Source: Bacteroidota bacterium (GTDB lineage: Bacteria > Bacteroidota > Bacteroidia > UBA8524). From it: a stretch of DNA of 64,000 nt. A model generated the notes under the pieces. That model saw only the letters and a program-made list of their open reading frames with translations. It ran no database searches and had not been told where the DNA came from. Positions 53,730 to 61,379 of this stretch are shown piece by piece. The DNA is taken from NCBI GenBank assembly GCA_006226545.1, contig SBGR01000052.1, forward strand, positions 54,336-118,335, given 5' to 3'. The translations under genes were made by a program, and so were the position numbers. How positions within the stretch are numbered: the first letter of the stretch is position 1; each line of letters opens with the position of its first letter.

Positions 53730-54928
53730 GAAGATGTAGTTCTACGCTTTAATTCTTTTTCTATCAAACTCAGTTCTCTACCGGCTTGTCCGGCTACTGA
53801 GCTATTTTCTTCGGCACGACGGGTGAGGTAAGGAAGAACCTCCTTTACCGGCCCATAAGGAACGTATTTGGCCACATTGTACCCGGCATGCGCCAAGTTA
53901 TAGCTGATGTGGTCACTCATGCCTAACAGCTGTGCAAAGTAAACTCTTTTATCGGAAGCATGCATAGATTTTTCAGCCATGAGCTCAGTTAAAAGTTTGC
54001 AGCTCTGTTCATTGTGTGTTCCGGCACAGATGCTTACGGTATCGGCATGACTCAAACTCAAACGCAAGGCTGCGTCAAAGTCGCGATCAGACGATGCTTT
54101 GTCTTTTTGGATAGGCGAAGGGTAGCCCAGTTTGGCGGCTCTCAATCGCTCTTTTTCCATATAGGCACCGCGCACCAATTTGAACCCAAGCTTGTAATTT
54201 CCTTGGTTCGCTTTATCGATCATCTGCTGCAAATAAGCCAATCTATCGTGGCGGTACATCTGCAGTGTATTGTAGATGATGGCTTCTTCTTTATTGAATT
54301 TCTCCGCAGCCACCTCAGTCATCCTGTCGATGGTGTCTTGAATCCAAGTTTCTTCGGCATCGATAAAAAGCCTCACCTTCCGTTCGTATGCTTTTTGGGT
54401 GATTTTATCGAAGCGAGCCTGAACGCGTTCAAAGGCTTCCGCCTCTTTTCCTGACAATTGTTCAGCACCCTTGGCAGCGTTTTTCAAAACGTTAAATGCC
54501 GCGATACCCGTCACCTTAAACACACTGAAAGGGATGCTGTCTCTTGCTTCTGCTGCCTTTTCAATGGTTTGAATTATCTCCTCGCAGGTATGGTCGAAAG
54601 TGGTTTCAAGTTCTTGACCTTCAACGGAATAATCCAAGATAGTACCGATTTTGGCATGATTTAGCCGCTCAATGGTTTCGGCACAATCTCTGATTGACTC
54701 TCCACCGCAGAACTGGGCGAAGATGGTGTCTTTGATCAGCCCCTTAACCGGGAGTCCGGATCGGAGACCGAAACGAGCAAGCGAAGGCCCTACTTTCAAT
54801 AACCATTTGTAGTTGAAAGTAGAGAACAGCAAACGGGCCTTTTTAAGGTCGCTATTGCTTTTATCTTGAAAGGCTATTTCCGTGTTATTAAAGGAAAAGT
54901 CCGGAGTGGGATTCACCTGTGTGTCCAA
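53726..54928 (-). CDS. Proline dehydrogenase
   Basis: FAD enzyme that oxidises proline to pyrroline-5-carboxylate. The 400-residue protein has the PutA/PRODH barrel. Seen are FAQFCGGESIRDCAETIERLN, SVFKVTGIAAFNVLKN, IDAEETWIQDTIDRM, KLGFKLVRGAYMEKER (the FAD/proline Arg-Gly-Ala-Tyr) and the C-terminal YVPYGPVKEVLPYLTRRAEENSSV with the conserved RRxxEN. It overlaps the DUF4290 gene by 4 bp (ATGA). No P5C dehydrogenase is in the window. Confidence 0.95.
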   Translation of the reverse strand: MDTQVNPTPDFSFNNTEIAFQDKSNSDLKKARLLFSTFNYKWLLKVGPSLARFGLRSGLPVKGLIKDTIFAQFCGGESIRDCAETIERLNHAKIGTILDYSVEGQELETTFDHTCEEIIQTIEKAAEARDSIPFSVFKVTGIAAFNVLKNAAKGAEQLSGKEAEAFERVQARFDKITQKAYERKVRLFIDAEETWIQDTIDRMTEVAAEKFNKEEAIIYNTLQMYRHDRLAYLQQMIDKANQGNYKLGFKLVRGAYMEKERLRAAKLGYPSPIQKDKASSDRDFDAALRLSLSHADTVSICAGTHNEQSCKLLTELMAEKSMHASDKRVYFAQLLGMSDHISYNLAHAGYNVAKYVPYGPVKEVLPYLTRRAEENSSVAGQAGRELSLIEKELKRRTTSS

Positions 54929-55009
54929 TGTTCTGACAAAAATTTGCGGTCAAAAGTAAACAAATTAGAAGCAAAAAAGTGTTTCTAGCAAGATTCTAAA
55001 CTAACCTGA

Positions 55010-56263
55010 ATGAAATCAGCCATATTAACGCCCATCTTATTTTCAAGCGGCTTTTTTCTGATTGTCGACCTGATCACCTGGAAGGCCATCCGTCACCTAT
55101 TACGCAATAAACCTAAATCCTGGAGAAACTGGGCAGCCGGCATTCACTTCGGACTCCTTACCGTTCTCCTTGCTTTGTTTCTCTATTTCTTCCTTTCCCC
55201 TCAGGAGCAACGCTACGATCAGTTCCGCACCTTTACGAGCGGATTTGTGATGTCGTTTTACCTCTCCAAGCTCGTCTTCAGCGTGTTTGTGCTGTTTGAA
55301 TCGATCTTGAAATTCTTCAGCTGGATGTTTGAGCGATACACCAAAAAGAAGGAGAAGATCATCGAGAAAAAAGGAGGGATGTCGCGTGCCGACTTCATCT
55401 ATACCACCGGTGCCGTTACCGCTGCCGCCCCATTTTACCTGATGCTGCAGGGCGTATACAAAAATGCTTACAACTACAAGGTACGCAAGGTGAAGCTGGA
55501 GATTCCGGGATTACCAAGTGCGTATAAAGGTAAAACCATCGTTCAACTTAGCGATATCCACTCGGGCTCCTTAGCCGACAAAGACGCCGTTTACGAAGGC
55601 ATTCGTCAGGTGAAAGACCTGAAGCCGGATTTATTCTTTTTTACTGGCGACTTAGTGAACAACTTCGCTTGGGAAGCCAAAGACTTTGTGGAGATGTTTG
55701 GCGAGATCAAAGCCGATATGGGTACCTATTCCATCTTGGGTAACCACGATTACGGCTTGTACCACCGCTGGGAATCGAAAGAAGCGATGCACGCCAACTT
55801 TGATGCATTGGTCAATACACACAAGGAGATAGGCTGGAACCTCTTACGCAACGAACACGAAGTACTTAGCTACAAAGGACAGAAGCTGGCACTCGTGGGT
55901 GTTGAGAACTGGGGACATAGCATGCGTTTCCCTAAGCTGGGCGACGTAGACAAGGCCCAGTATGGTATGGAAGACGTGAAAACGAAACTCCTGCTGAGCC
56001 ACGATCCATCGCATTGGGATCATGTGGTAAGACAGAAATACCCGGATATGAACGTGATGTTCTCCGGACATACCCACGGCGCTCAGGTGGGCATCGAAAA
56101 CGCACTTTTCAAATGGAGTCCGGTGCAATACGTCTACAAACAGTGGGCAGGCCTTTACCAAGCCGACCAACAGCAGTTGTACGTGAACCGAGGCTTCGGA
56201 TTCATTGGCTACCCGGGTAGGGTAGGCATCATGCCGGAGATTACACTGTTTGAGCTAGCCTAG
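55010..56263 (+). CDS. Membrane-anchored metallophosphoesterase (YaeI/YkuE type)
   Basis: A 417-residue protein with three or four N-terminal membrane segments (residues about 5-120) and a C-terminal calcineurin-like domain. The metal-binding blocks are in order: QLSDIHSGS, FFTGDLVNN, LGNHDYG, LLSHDPSHWD and FSGHTHGAQVG. YkuE/YaeI-type enzymes are lipid-associated phosphodiesterases; LpxH-like activity cannot be excluded but the long membrane part argues against it. It stands alone and is followed by repeat-rich DNA. Confidence 0.92.
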   Translation: MKSAILTPILFSSGFFLIVDLITWKAIRHLLRNKPKSWRNWAAGIHFGLLTVLLALFLYFFLSPQEQRYDQFRTFTSGFVMSFYLSKLVFSVFVLFESILKFFSWMFERYTKKKEKIIEKKGGMSRADFIYTTGAVTAAAPFYLMLQGVYKNAYNYKVRKVKLEIPGLPSAYKGKTIVQLSDIHSGSLADKDAVYEGIRQVKDLKPDLFFFTGDLVNNFAWEAKDFVEMFGEIKADMGTYSILGNHDYGLYHRWESKEAMHANFDALVNTHKEIGWNLLRNEHEVLSYKGQKLALVGVENWGHSMRFPKLGDVDKAQYGMEDVKTKLLLSHDPSHWDHVVRQKYPDMNVMFSGHTHGAQVGIENALFKWSPVQYVYKQWAGLYQADQQQLYVNRGFGFIGYPGRVGIMPEITLFELA

Positions 56264-56287
56264 GCTCGGTTTCGAGTTTCGGGTTGG

Positions 56288-56343
56288 CGGGTTTCGGGTT
56301 AAAAAAATTGTACAATCAGCTGCACGGGAATTCTATTCCCGTG
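56288..56343. repeat. Repeat unit A, copy 1, with a hairpin
   Basis: 56288-56323 (opening CGGGTTTCGGGTT and ending TACAATCAGCTGC) recurs with four small differences at 56951-56987. It runs directly into a perfect 9-bp hairpin CACGGGAAT/ATTCCCGTG (56323-56343) that is absent from the second copy. Confidence 0.75.
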
Positions 56344-56463
56344 AAAACGGATTGCGGATTACATCGGATAATATGGTGGGGTGGAAGGTGGTTGTTAAAC
56401 CATGACCTCAGCTAGGAGATTGAAATAGTATAGCTTTAATCAGGTAATAAGTGGATCTATAGA

Positions 56464-56664
56464 ATGGAATGGTTTGGTGAGTTTTTACTTGAATTTATCG
56501 GTATTCTCATTTTCCGATATCCCGGAGCATTGATTCGGTGGGTACTGTTCAGAAAGAAAAGTCTGAAGGAATATATAAATGATGACTGGTATGAGAATGC
56601 CATGTCGTTTGGGCTATTCTTAGGGATTGTGGCTGTGGCTTACAATCTTATTATTCTTATCTGA
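56464..56664 (+). CDS. Small hypothetical membrane protein
   Basis: A 66-residue protein with a hydrophobic N-terminal segment (WFGEFLLEFIGILIFRYPGALIRWV) and a C-terminal one (FGLFLGIVAVAYNLIILI), joined by a charged loop (RKKSLKEYINDDWYEN). Composition and the amphipathic loop look real rather than random. It sits between two repeat blocks. No family is recognised. Confidence 0.6.
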   Translation: MEWFGEFLLEFIGILIFRYPGALIRWVLFRKKSLKEYINDDWYENAMSFGLFLGIVAVAYNLIILI

Positions 56665-56670
56665 TCCGCG

Positions 56671-57087
56671 AGACAGGCCATTTTTCCAATCATCTGGTTT
56701 AGTAAAGGCACAAGATTTTGTGTCTCTCTCTGAGTTTTTGACATGGATTAGCTTATCCGTTAAATACCAGAGACAGGCCATGGCCTGTCTTTACATTTCG
56801 ATGTACCCAACCTCCGTCTCTCCGCCTCTCTGTCTCTCTGTCCCTCTGTGAAAGGAATTAACCCCGAAGGGGTCTGACGCTGGTAGCATCAAGTTATTCT
56901 CCAAGCAAAGGGAACCCCGAAGGGGTGAAACAGGGGAGGATTGTGGGATGCGGGTTTCGGGTTGAAAAAATCGGTACAATCAGCAGCGTCCCTCCGTCCC
57001 TCTGCCTCTCCGTCTCTCCGCCTCTCCGTCCCTCTGCCTCTCCGTCTCAACTTCATCCGAAAGTGTCGCGTAGCGTCTACTTTCGGA
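56671..57087. repeat. Composite intergenic repeat, copy 2, in a 462-bp gene-free stretch
   Basis: The gene-free stretch 56665-57126 holds, in order: half palindrome AGACAGGCCA (56671-56680); the perfect palindrome AGACAGGCCATGGCCTGTCT (56771-56790); a CT tract of CCGTCTCTC units (56811-56848); ACCCCGAAGGGGT twice (56861-56873 and 56914-56926); repeat unit A copy 2 (56951-56987); a longer CT tract (56988-57048); and an exact 28-mer (57056-57083), whose right end continues to TTTCGGA and so makes the arms CCGAAAGT/ACTTTCGG. Palindrome, tract and 28-mer come in the same order as at 28118-28240 read on the minus strand. Confidence 0.82.
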
Positions 57088-57126
57088 CTTAACTTCTTAT
57101 TAACAAAGCTTTTGTATCTTCACGCT

Positions 57127-57597
57127 ATGTGGAAGAACTTCGAAGGCAGTCCTTTAAACGACAATATTCTTTTAGAGGTAGAAAACGCGATTAAACGAGA
57201 GTCCCAAGTGGGCAATAAACTCAAAGTATGCATTGGCACCGATTCGCAGGTGAAGGGTTTGATGGTCGATTTTGCGACGGTCATTGTCTTTTTGCGCGAG
57301 AAAAAGGGCGGCTTTATGTTCATCCACCAAGAGCGTCTTAAAAACAATATGGGGATCAAAGAACGTATGATCACCGAGGTGGCGAAGTCGGTAGACATTG
57401 CTTACCGCCTCTGCGATTTACTCGATCGCTATGCGGTGGAGTTGGAGGTGCATGCCGATATCAATACCAACCCGCAGTTCGAATCCAATTCAGCGCTCAA
57501 AGAGGCCACAGGCTATATCCTGGGCATGGGCTTCTGCTTCAAGGCCAAGCCGGAGGCCTTCGCTAGCAGCTACTGCGCCGATAAGCTGGTGAACTGA
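57127..57597 (+). CDS. YkuK-like RNase H-fold protein (DUF458)
   Basis: A 156-residue protein of the DUF458/YkuK family. Signs: KVCIGTDSQVKGLMVDFATVIVFLREKKGGFMFIHQERLKN, then ITEVAKSVDIAYRLCDLL and VELEVHADINTNPQFESN, which carry acidic residues at positions expected for an RNase H-like fold. The true start is ATG 57127 (MWKNFEGSPL). The frame is open further upstream, but that part translates the CT-rich repeat and is not real. Function of the family is unknown. It starts 44 bp after the composite repeat. Confidence 0.85.
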   Translation: MWKNFEGSPLNDNILLEVENAIKRESQVGNKLKVCIGTDSQVKGLMVDFATVIVFLREKKGGFMFIHQERLKNNMGIKERMITEVAKSVDIAYRLCDLLDRYAVELEVHADINTNPQFESNSALKEATGYILGMGFCFKAKPEAFASSYCADKLVN

Positions 57598-57694
57598 GCT
57601 TCGTCGTTCAGAACAGCCTTTTAACAGAAATTTTCCTTCCTGATTCCTGTCGCTTTCAAATTCTTGCTAATTTCACCGCTTCAATCAAAACACC

Positions 57695-59734
57695 ATGAAG
57701 CGTATCAATACACGTTGGTCTCTGGCTATGGCCATTGGGGCCGGAACACTCTTAAGTTTTACTCTAGTGCAGGATAAAAAAGGCTACGATACAGCCAAGA
57801 TGAATACCGAAGCTTCGGCTTGCGATGACTTCTACGAATATGCCATCGGTGGCTGGCAAAAGGCCAATCCCATTCCGTCTACCGACAGCCGTTGGGGTGT
57901 ATTTAATGTGCTCGATGAAGAAAACCGAGCGAAATTGCAGACTATCTTAGAGGATATCCGAACCACTAAGTCGACCTATGCCAAGGGCAGCGACGAGCAG
58001 CTTTTGGGCGATTTCTACCTCTCCACTTTGGATACCGCTACCCGCAATAGCTTGGGCGTAAAGGCCATCGCACCTTACCTTCAAGCGATACAAGAGGCAA
58101 ACAGCAAGGAGAAACTTTGGAACCTCATGGCCTCCTGGCGCAGCAAGGGCATCGGTGGAGCTTTTGGCTTCTACGTGAGCTCCGATGCGAAGAACAGCGA
58201 CATGAATACGCTCTACCTCGGACAAGGCGGATTACAGTTGCCGGATAAGGACTATTACCTTAAAAAAGACTCAGCCTCGGCTGCCATCCGCATGGCCTAC
58301 TTGGAACACATGAAGAAGATGATGGAATTGGCCGGCATCGATAAAACCAGTGTTAAAGCGTTGCTGATCTTGAACCTCGAAGAGTCCATCGCTAAGATTT
58401 CCATGAGCCGCACGGAGCGCCGCGACCCGGACAAGACCTACAATAAATTCAGCAAAGCCGATTTCTTGGTGAAGTTTGGAGAGCTGGATTGGAATAACTA
58501 CATAGCCCTGAGCAATATGCCGGAGTTCAAAGAGATCATCGTGTCTCAACCCGATTTCATGCACGGCATAGCGAAGCTGTGGAAGGAGCAAGAGCTTCAG
58601 GTTTGGCAACACTACTTCACCTGGCAGGTGATCCACGAACATGCAGGTGTATTGAGCGATGATTTCCAAAACGAAAACTTCCGCTTCTTCTCTACTGTTT
58701 TGAGAGGTACTGAAACCCGCAAGCCTTTGAGCGAAAGAGCGGTGCAGATGGTGAACGGCAACCTGGGCGAAACCCTCGGAAAGATCTTTGTAAAGAAACA
58801 TTTCAACGAAGCCTCCAAGAAGCAGGTAGCGATGATGGTGGAAGAGCTGAGAGAAGCCTTCCGCATGCGTATCCTCCAACTGGATTGGATGAGCGATACC
58901 ACCAAGGGCAAGGCCATTGAAAAGCTAAACTCCTTTAAGTACAAGATTGGCTACCCCGACAAGTGGAAAGACTATAGCGTATTGGATATTCGTCCGAATG
59001 ATTTGATGGGCAATACCCAACGCATCGCGGAGCTGGGCTATAAACGTATGATGGAGAAGCTTGGCAAGCCGGTTGACAAAGAGGAGTGGGGCATGACGCC
59101 GCAAACGGTGAACGCCTACTACAATCCGCTGAAGAACGAGATTGTGTTCCCGGCCGGCATCCTGCAAGCCCCGTTCTTCGACCCGAATGCCGATGATGCC
59201 CTGAACTACGGTGGTATCGGTGCAGTGATTGGACATGAGTTCTCGCACGGCTTTGACGACAAAGGCTCTAAATACGACGCAGCCGGTAACCTGAACAACT
59301 GGTGGACCGAAGCCGATCAAGAACGTTTTAAAGGCAGAACCCAAAAGATCGTAGAGCAGTTTAACCGCTTTGAGGTGCTGCCGGGTGTGTTTATCAACGG
59401 TGAGCTGACCCAAGGCGAAAACATCGCCGACTTAGCCGGCTTGACCATGGCCTACCATGCGCTGGTATTGCATTACGGCGATAAGGCACCACAGGGCAAG
59501 GGCAAAGACGGCTTTACCTGGGAGCAACGCTTCTTTATGGGCTGGGCGCAAGTTTGGGCACAGAACATCACCGAGAAGGAACTACGCCGACGCATCATCA
59601 CCGATCCACATTCCCCTGGCCGCTACAGGGTAGTAGGCCCACTAAGCAACCTAGAAGAATACTGGAAAGCCTTTGGCTGCACGGATAACCACGCTATGCA
59701 CGCCAAACCCGAACAGCGGGTGATTATCTGGTAA
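57695..59734 (+). CDS. M13 family metalloendopeptidase (PepO/neprilysin type)
   Basis: A 679-residue secreted zinc peptidase. An N-terminal signal or anchor lies at residues 8-24. The body has the M13 landmarks AYYNPLKNEIVFPAGILQAPFFDPNADDALNYGGIGAVIGHEFSHGFDDKGSKYDAAGN with His514, Glu515 and His518, then GENIADLAGL with the third ligand Glu. The C-terminal MHAKPEQRVIIW matches the family ending, with Val in place of the usual Cys-Arg-x-Trp. It degrades peptides in the periplasm. It is noticeably G+C-rich; composition drops sharply after its stop. Confidence 0.96.
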   Translation: MKRINTRWSLAMAIGAGTLLSFTLVQDKKGYDTAKMNTEASACDDFYEYAIGGWQKANPIPSTDSRWGVFNVLDEENRAKLQTILEDIRTTKSTYAKGSDEQLLGDFYLSTLDTATRNSLGVKAIAPYLQAIQEANSKEKLWNLMASWRSKGIGGAFGFYVSSDAKNSDMNTLYLGQGGLQLPDKDYYLKKDSASAAIRMAYLEHMKKMMELAGIDKTSVKALLILNLEESIAKISMSRTERRDPDKTYNKFSKADFLVKFGELDWNNYIALSNMPEFKEIIVSQPDFMHGIAKLWKEQELQVWQHYFTWQVIHEHAGVLSDDFQNENFRFFSTVLRGTETRKPLSERAVQMVNGNLGETLGKIFVKKHFNEASKKQVAMMVEELREAFRMRILQLDWMSDTTKGKAIEKLNSFKYKIGYPDKWKDYSVLDIRPNDLMGNTQRIAELGYKRMMEKLGKPVDKEEWGMTPQTVNAYYNPLKNEIVFPAGILQAPFFDPNADDALNYGGIGAVIGHEFSHGFDDKGSKYDAAGNLNNWWTEADQERFKGRTQKIVEQFNRFEVLPGVFINGELTQGENIADLAGLTMAYHALVLHYGDKAPQGKGKDGFTWEQRFFMGWAQVWAQNITEKELRRRIITDPHSPGRYRVVGPLSNLEEYWKAFGCTDNHAMHAKPEQRVIIW

Positions 59735-59745
59735 AATTCCAAAAG

Positions 59746-59813
59746 CCAATATCCAAATTCCAATTTAGGATTTGATTAACTACCTCATTTGGAAATTGGA
59801 ATTTAATGATTGG
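59746..59813. repeat. Imperfect inverted repeat after pepO
   Basis: Arms at 59746-59766 and 59793-59813 share AAATTCCAATTT and its complement with a few mismatches outside. The rest of the 303-bp gap (59735-60037) holds the terminator at 59871 and a 13-bp palindrome TTCACTTAGTGAA (59948-59960) in the likely promoter of the next gene. Nothing else is seen. Confidence 0.6.
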
Positions 59814-59870
59814 AACTTAAAGAGACGTAATAGCCGTTCAACGGACGGTAATTAAATGCTTAAAGCGAGA

Positions 59871-59892
59871 GGCGACCTTCGGGTCGCCTTTT
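59871..59892 (+). terminator. Intrinsic terminator in the gap after pepO
   Basis: Perfect 7-bp stem GGCGACC/GGTCGCC, TTCG loop, four T. It lies 140 bp after the stop. Confidence 0.85.
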
Positions 59893-60037
59893 CTTGTTGG
59901 GGGTAGTTTGTAGTTAATGGATCAGCTATGAAATGAATTGGATTAATTTCACTTAGTGAATAAACTCAAATTTTTTGTGAGAAATGATTATGTTTACTAC
60001 GTGATCAATGTATTAAAAGTTGCGCTAAATCCTAAGT

Positions 60038-61150
60038 ATGAGTAGGCCAAAAACAAAGTTTGTTCAAGCACGAAGAAACTATAATTCAGTTCATTATTTT
60101 CCTTTTGGAAACGAACCTGGTGATTCATATGTCCTGACTTCAGACCCTTGGAATTATCTAAAAGCATTTTTAAAGAACGAACATGATAAAATTAGAAAAC
60201 GCACTGCGAAAAGTGGTCCGAAGAAGGATAGGCTATTCAAAGCTTTGTATTTTGTTAGTTTAGCTGAGAGTTTTTTGAAAAGTGCTGACAATGTTGAAAT
60301 GCCAACAAAAGGCACTTTGACTTACTATTCAGTATTAAATCTAACAAAGGCATTTTTACTTGTTCGTGGTTATGACCTCGAAACAAACACAGAATATCAT
60401 GGGTTAAGCTTAAATTCTTCCGATACTGACCAGCTAACAATTTCAAAAAATCCCACAGGAACCGGAATAAACATTTTCCATTCATTTGTAAAAGAACTTG
60501 GATACTCCCTTAATCCAGGTGACAAGATTAATCTCATAGAAATGGTAAGTAACTTACCTGAAATCCATGAGATGACTTTTAATCTCGGCCTTCTAAATAA
60601 AAGAAAAAGGAAATTTCTGCCGATTAAGATAGAATTTATCTCAAATGAAAACCGTTGGACAAAACTTTCCTATAGGCTGTCATACGAAAAAAAACACAAG
60701 AATACTTATCGAGTTGAAAAATTCACATCAGGTCATTTAGCATCTTTGTTAACTAAAAGCGATGATATAAATGAACGGGAAGTTTTTATTTCTAAACAAA
60801 TCAGGACCTTGACACATAACTCAGATATTAGCTGGTGTGCAAACTATGCTGAATTATGTTTGGAAATGAAAAAACTGAATATTCGGCTTATGTTAACAAG
60901 ACAAGGTTATAAGTATTACATTGATTTGCAGCCAGATCAATACGACACCTTAATTTACAGTTATGCTCTGATGTTTTACATTGGTTCAGTTGCTAGATAT
61001 CGTCCTACGCTTAATGAAGAAATATTAGAAGGTGACTATAAAGCTGTAATCTCAGAGACAATGAAATCTACTCCTAGGCAATACCTGTATCAAATAACAG
61101 GTTTAATCACTAAAAAAATATGTGCAATACCAATGGCAAATTTGGACTAA
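60038..61150 (+). CDS. YaaC-like protein, A+T-rich, candidate defence partner
   Basis: A 370-residue cytoplasmic protein without signal or membrane segments. Helical stretches FKALYFVSLAESFLKSADNVEMPTKGTLTYYSVLNLTKAFLLVRG (residues about 70-113) resemble YaaC-type proteins (PF14175) as I remember them. YYSVLNLTKAFLL is the most telling part. A basic middle (NKRKRKFLPIKIEF) could bind nucleic acid. Codon use is A+T-rich, unlike pepO before it. It precedes the GHKL-nuclease gene on the same strand with a 229-bp gap. YaaC function is unknown. The family call is tentative. Confidence 0.65.
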   Translation: MSRPKTKFVQARRNYNSVHYFPFGNEPGDSYVLTSDPWNYLKAFLKNEHDKIRKRTAKSGPKKDRLFKALYFVSLAESFLKSADNVEMPTKGTLTYYSVLNLTKAFLLVRGYDLETNTEYHGLSLNSSDTDQLTISKNPTGTGINIFHSFVKELGYSLNPGDKINLIEMVSNLPEIHEMTFNLGLLNKRKRKFLPIKIEFISNENRWTKLSYRLSYEKKHKNTYRVEKFTSGHLASLLTKSDDINEREVFISKQIRTLTHNSDISWCANYAELCLEMKKLNIRLMLTRQGYKYYIDLQPDQYDTLIYSYALMFYIGSVARYRPTLNEEILEGDYKAVISETMKSTPRQYLYQITGLITKKICAIPMANLD

Positions 61151-61379
61151 ACAGTTGCATTTGCTTTTGGTGCAAAAGCTCTGTTAACGTGTTTTATCAT
61201 ACGACTTGAAAATTGGAATTGTAGAGGTAGTTTTTTGAGAGTAACACTTTAATGCCAAGGTAATAGTTACCCATGTGTCCATTCATAAAAATTGTTTCAG
61301 CTCTATTTTTTTCTGAAAATTCCCGCGTTTAGAGTATATCTTATCAACTTGTTAGACTTTATATTAACCAAACAATGCA

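Noticed and set aside
54014..54454. Open frame antisense to proline dehydrogenase (146 codons)
   Set aside because: Overlaps conserved barrel residues of the real gene; no domain seen.
56811..57048. CCGTCTCTC tracts considered as a CRISPR or coding repeat
   Set aside because: Units are 8-10 bp, imperfect and without spacers. No cas genes are nearby.
56941..57126. N-terminal extension of the YkuK-like protein
   Set aside because: It translates the CT-rich repeat and repeat unit A (Pro/Ser/Arg/Leu runs). The family N-terminus begins at 57127.
61163..61179. GCTTTTG-GTG-CAAAAGC hairpin after the YaaC-like gene, considered as a terminator
   Set aside because: There is no T run after the stem, so termination is not supported. 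It could also be chance in A+T-rich DNA.
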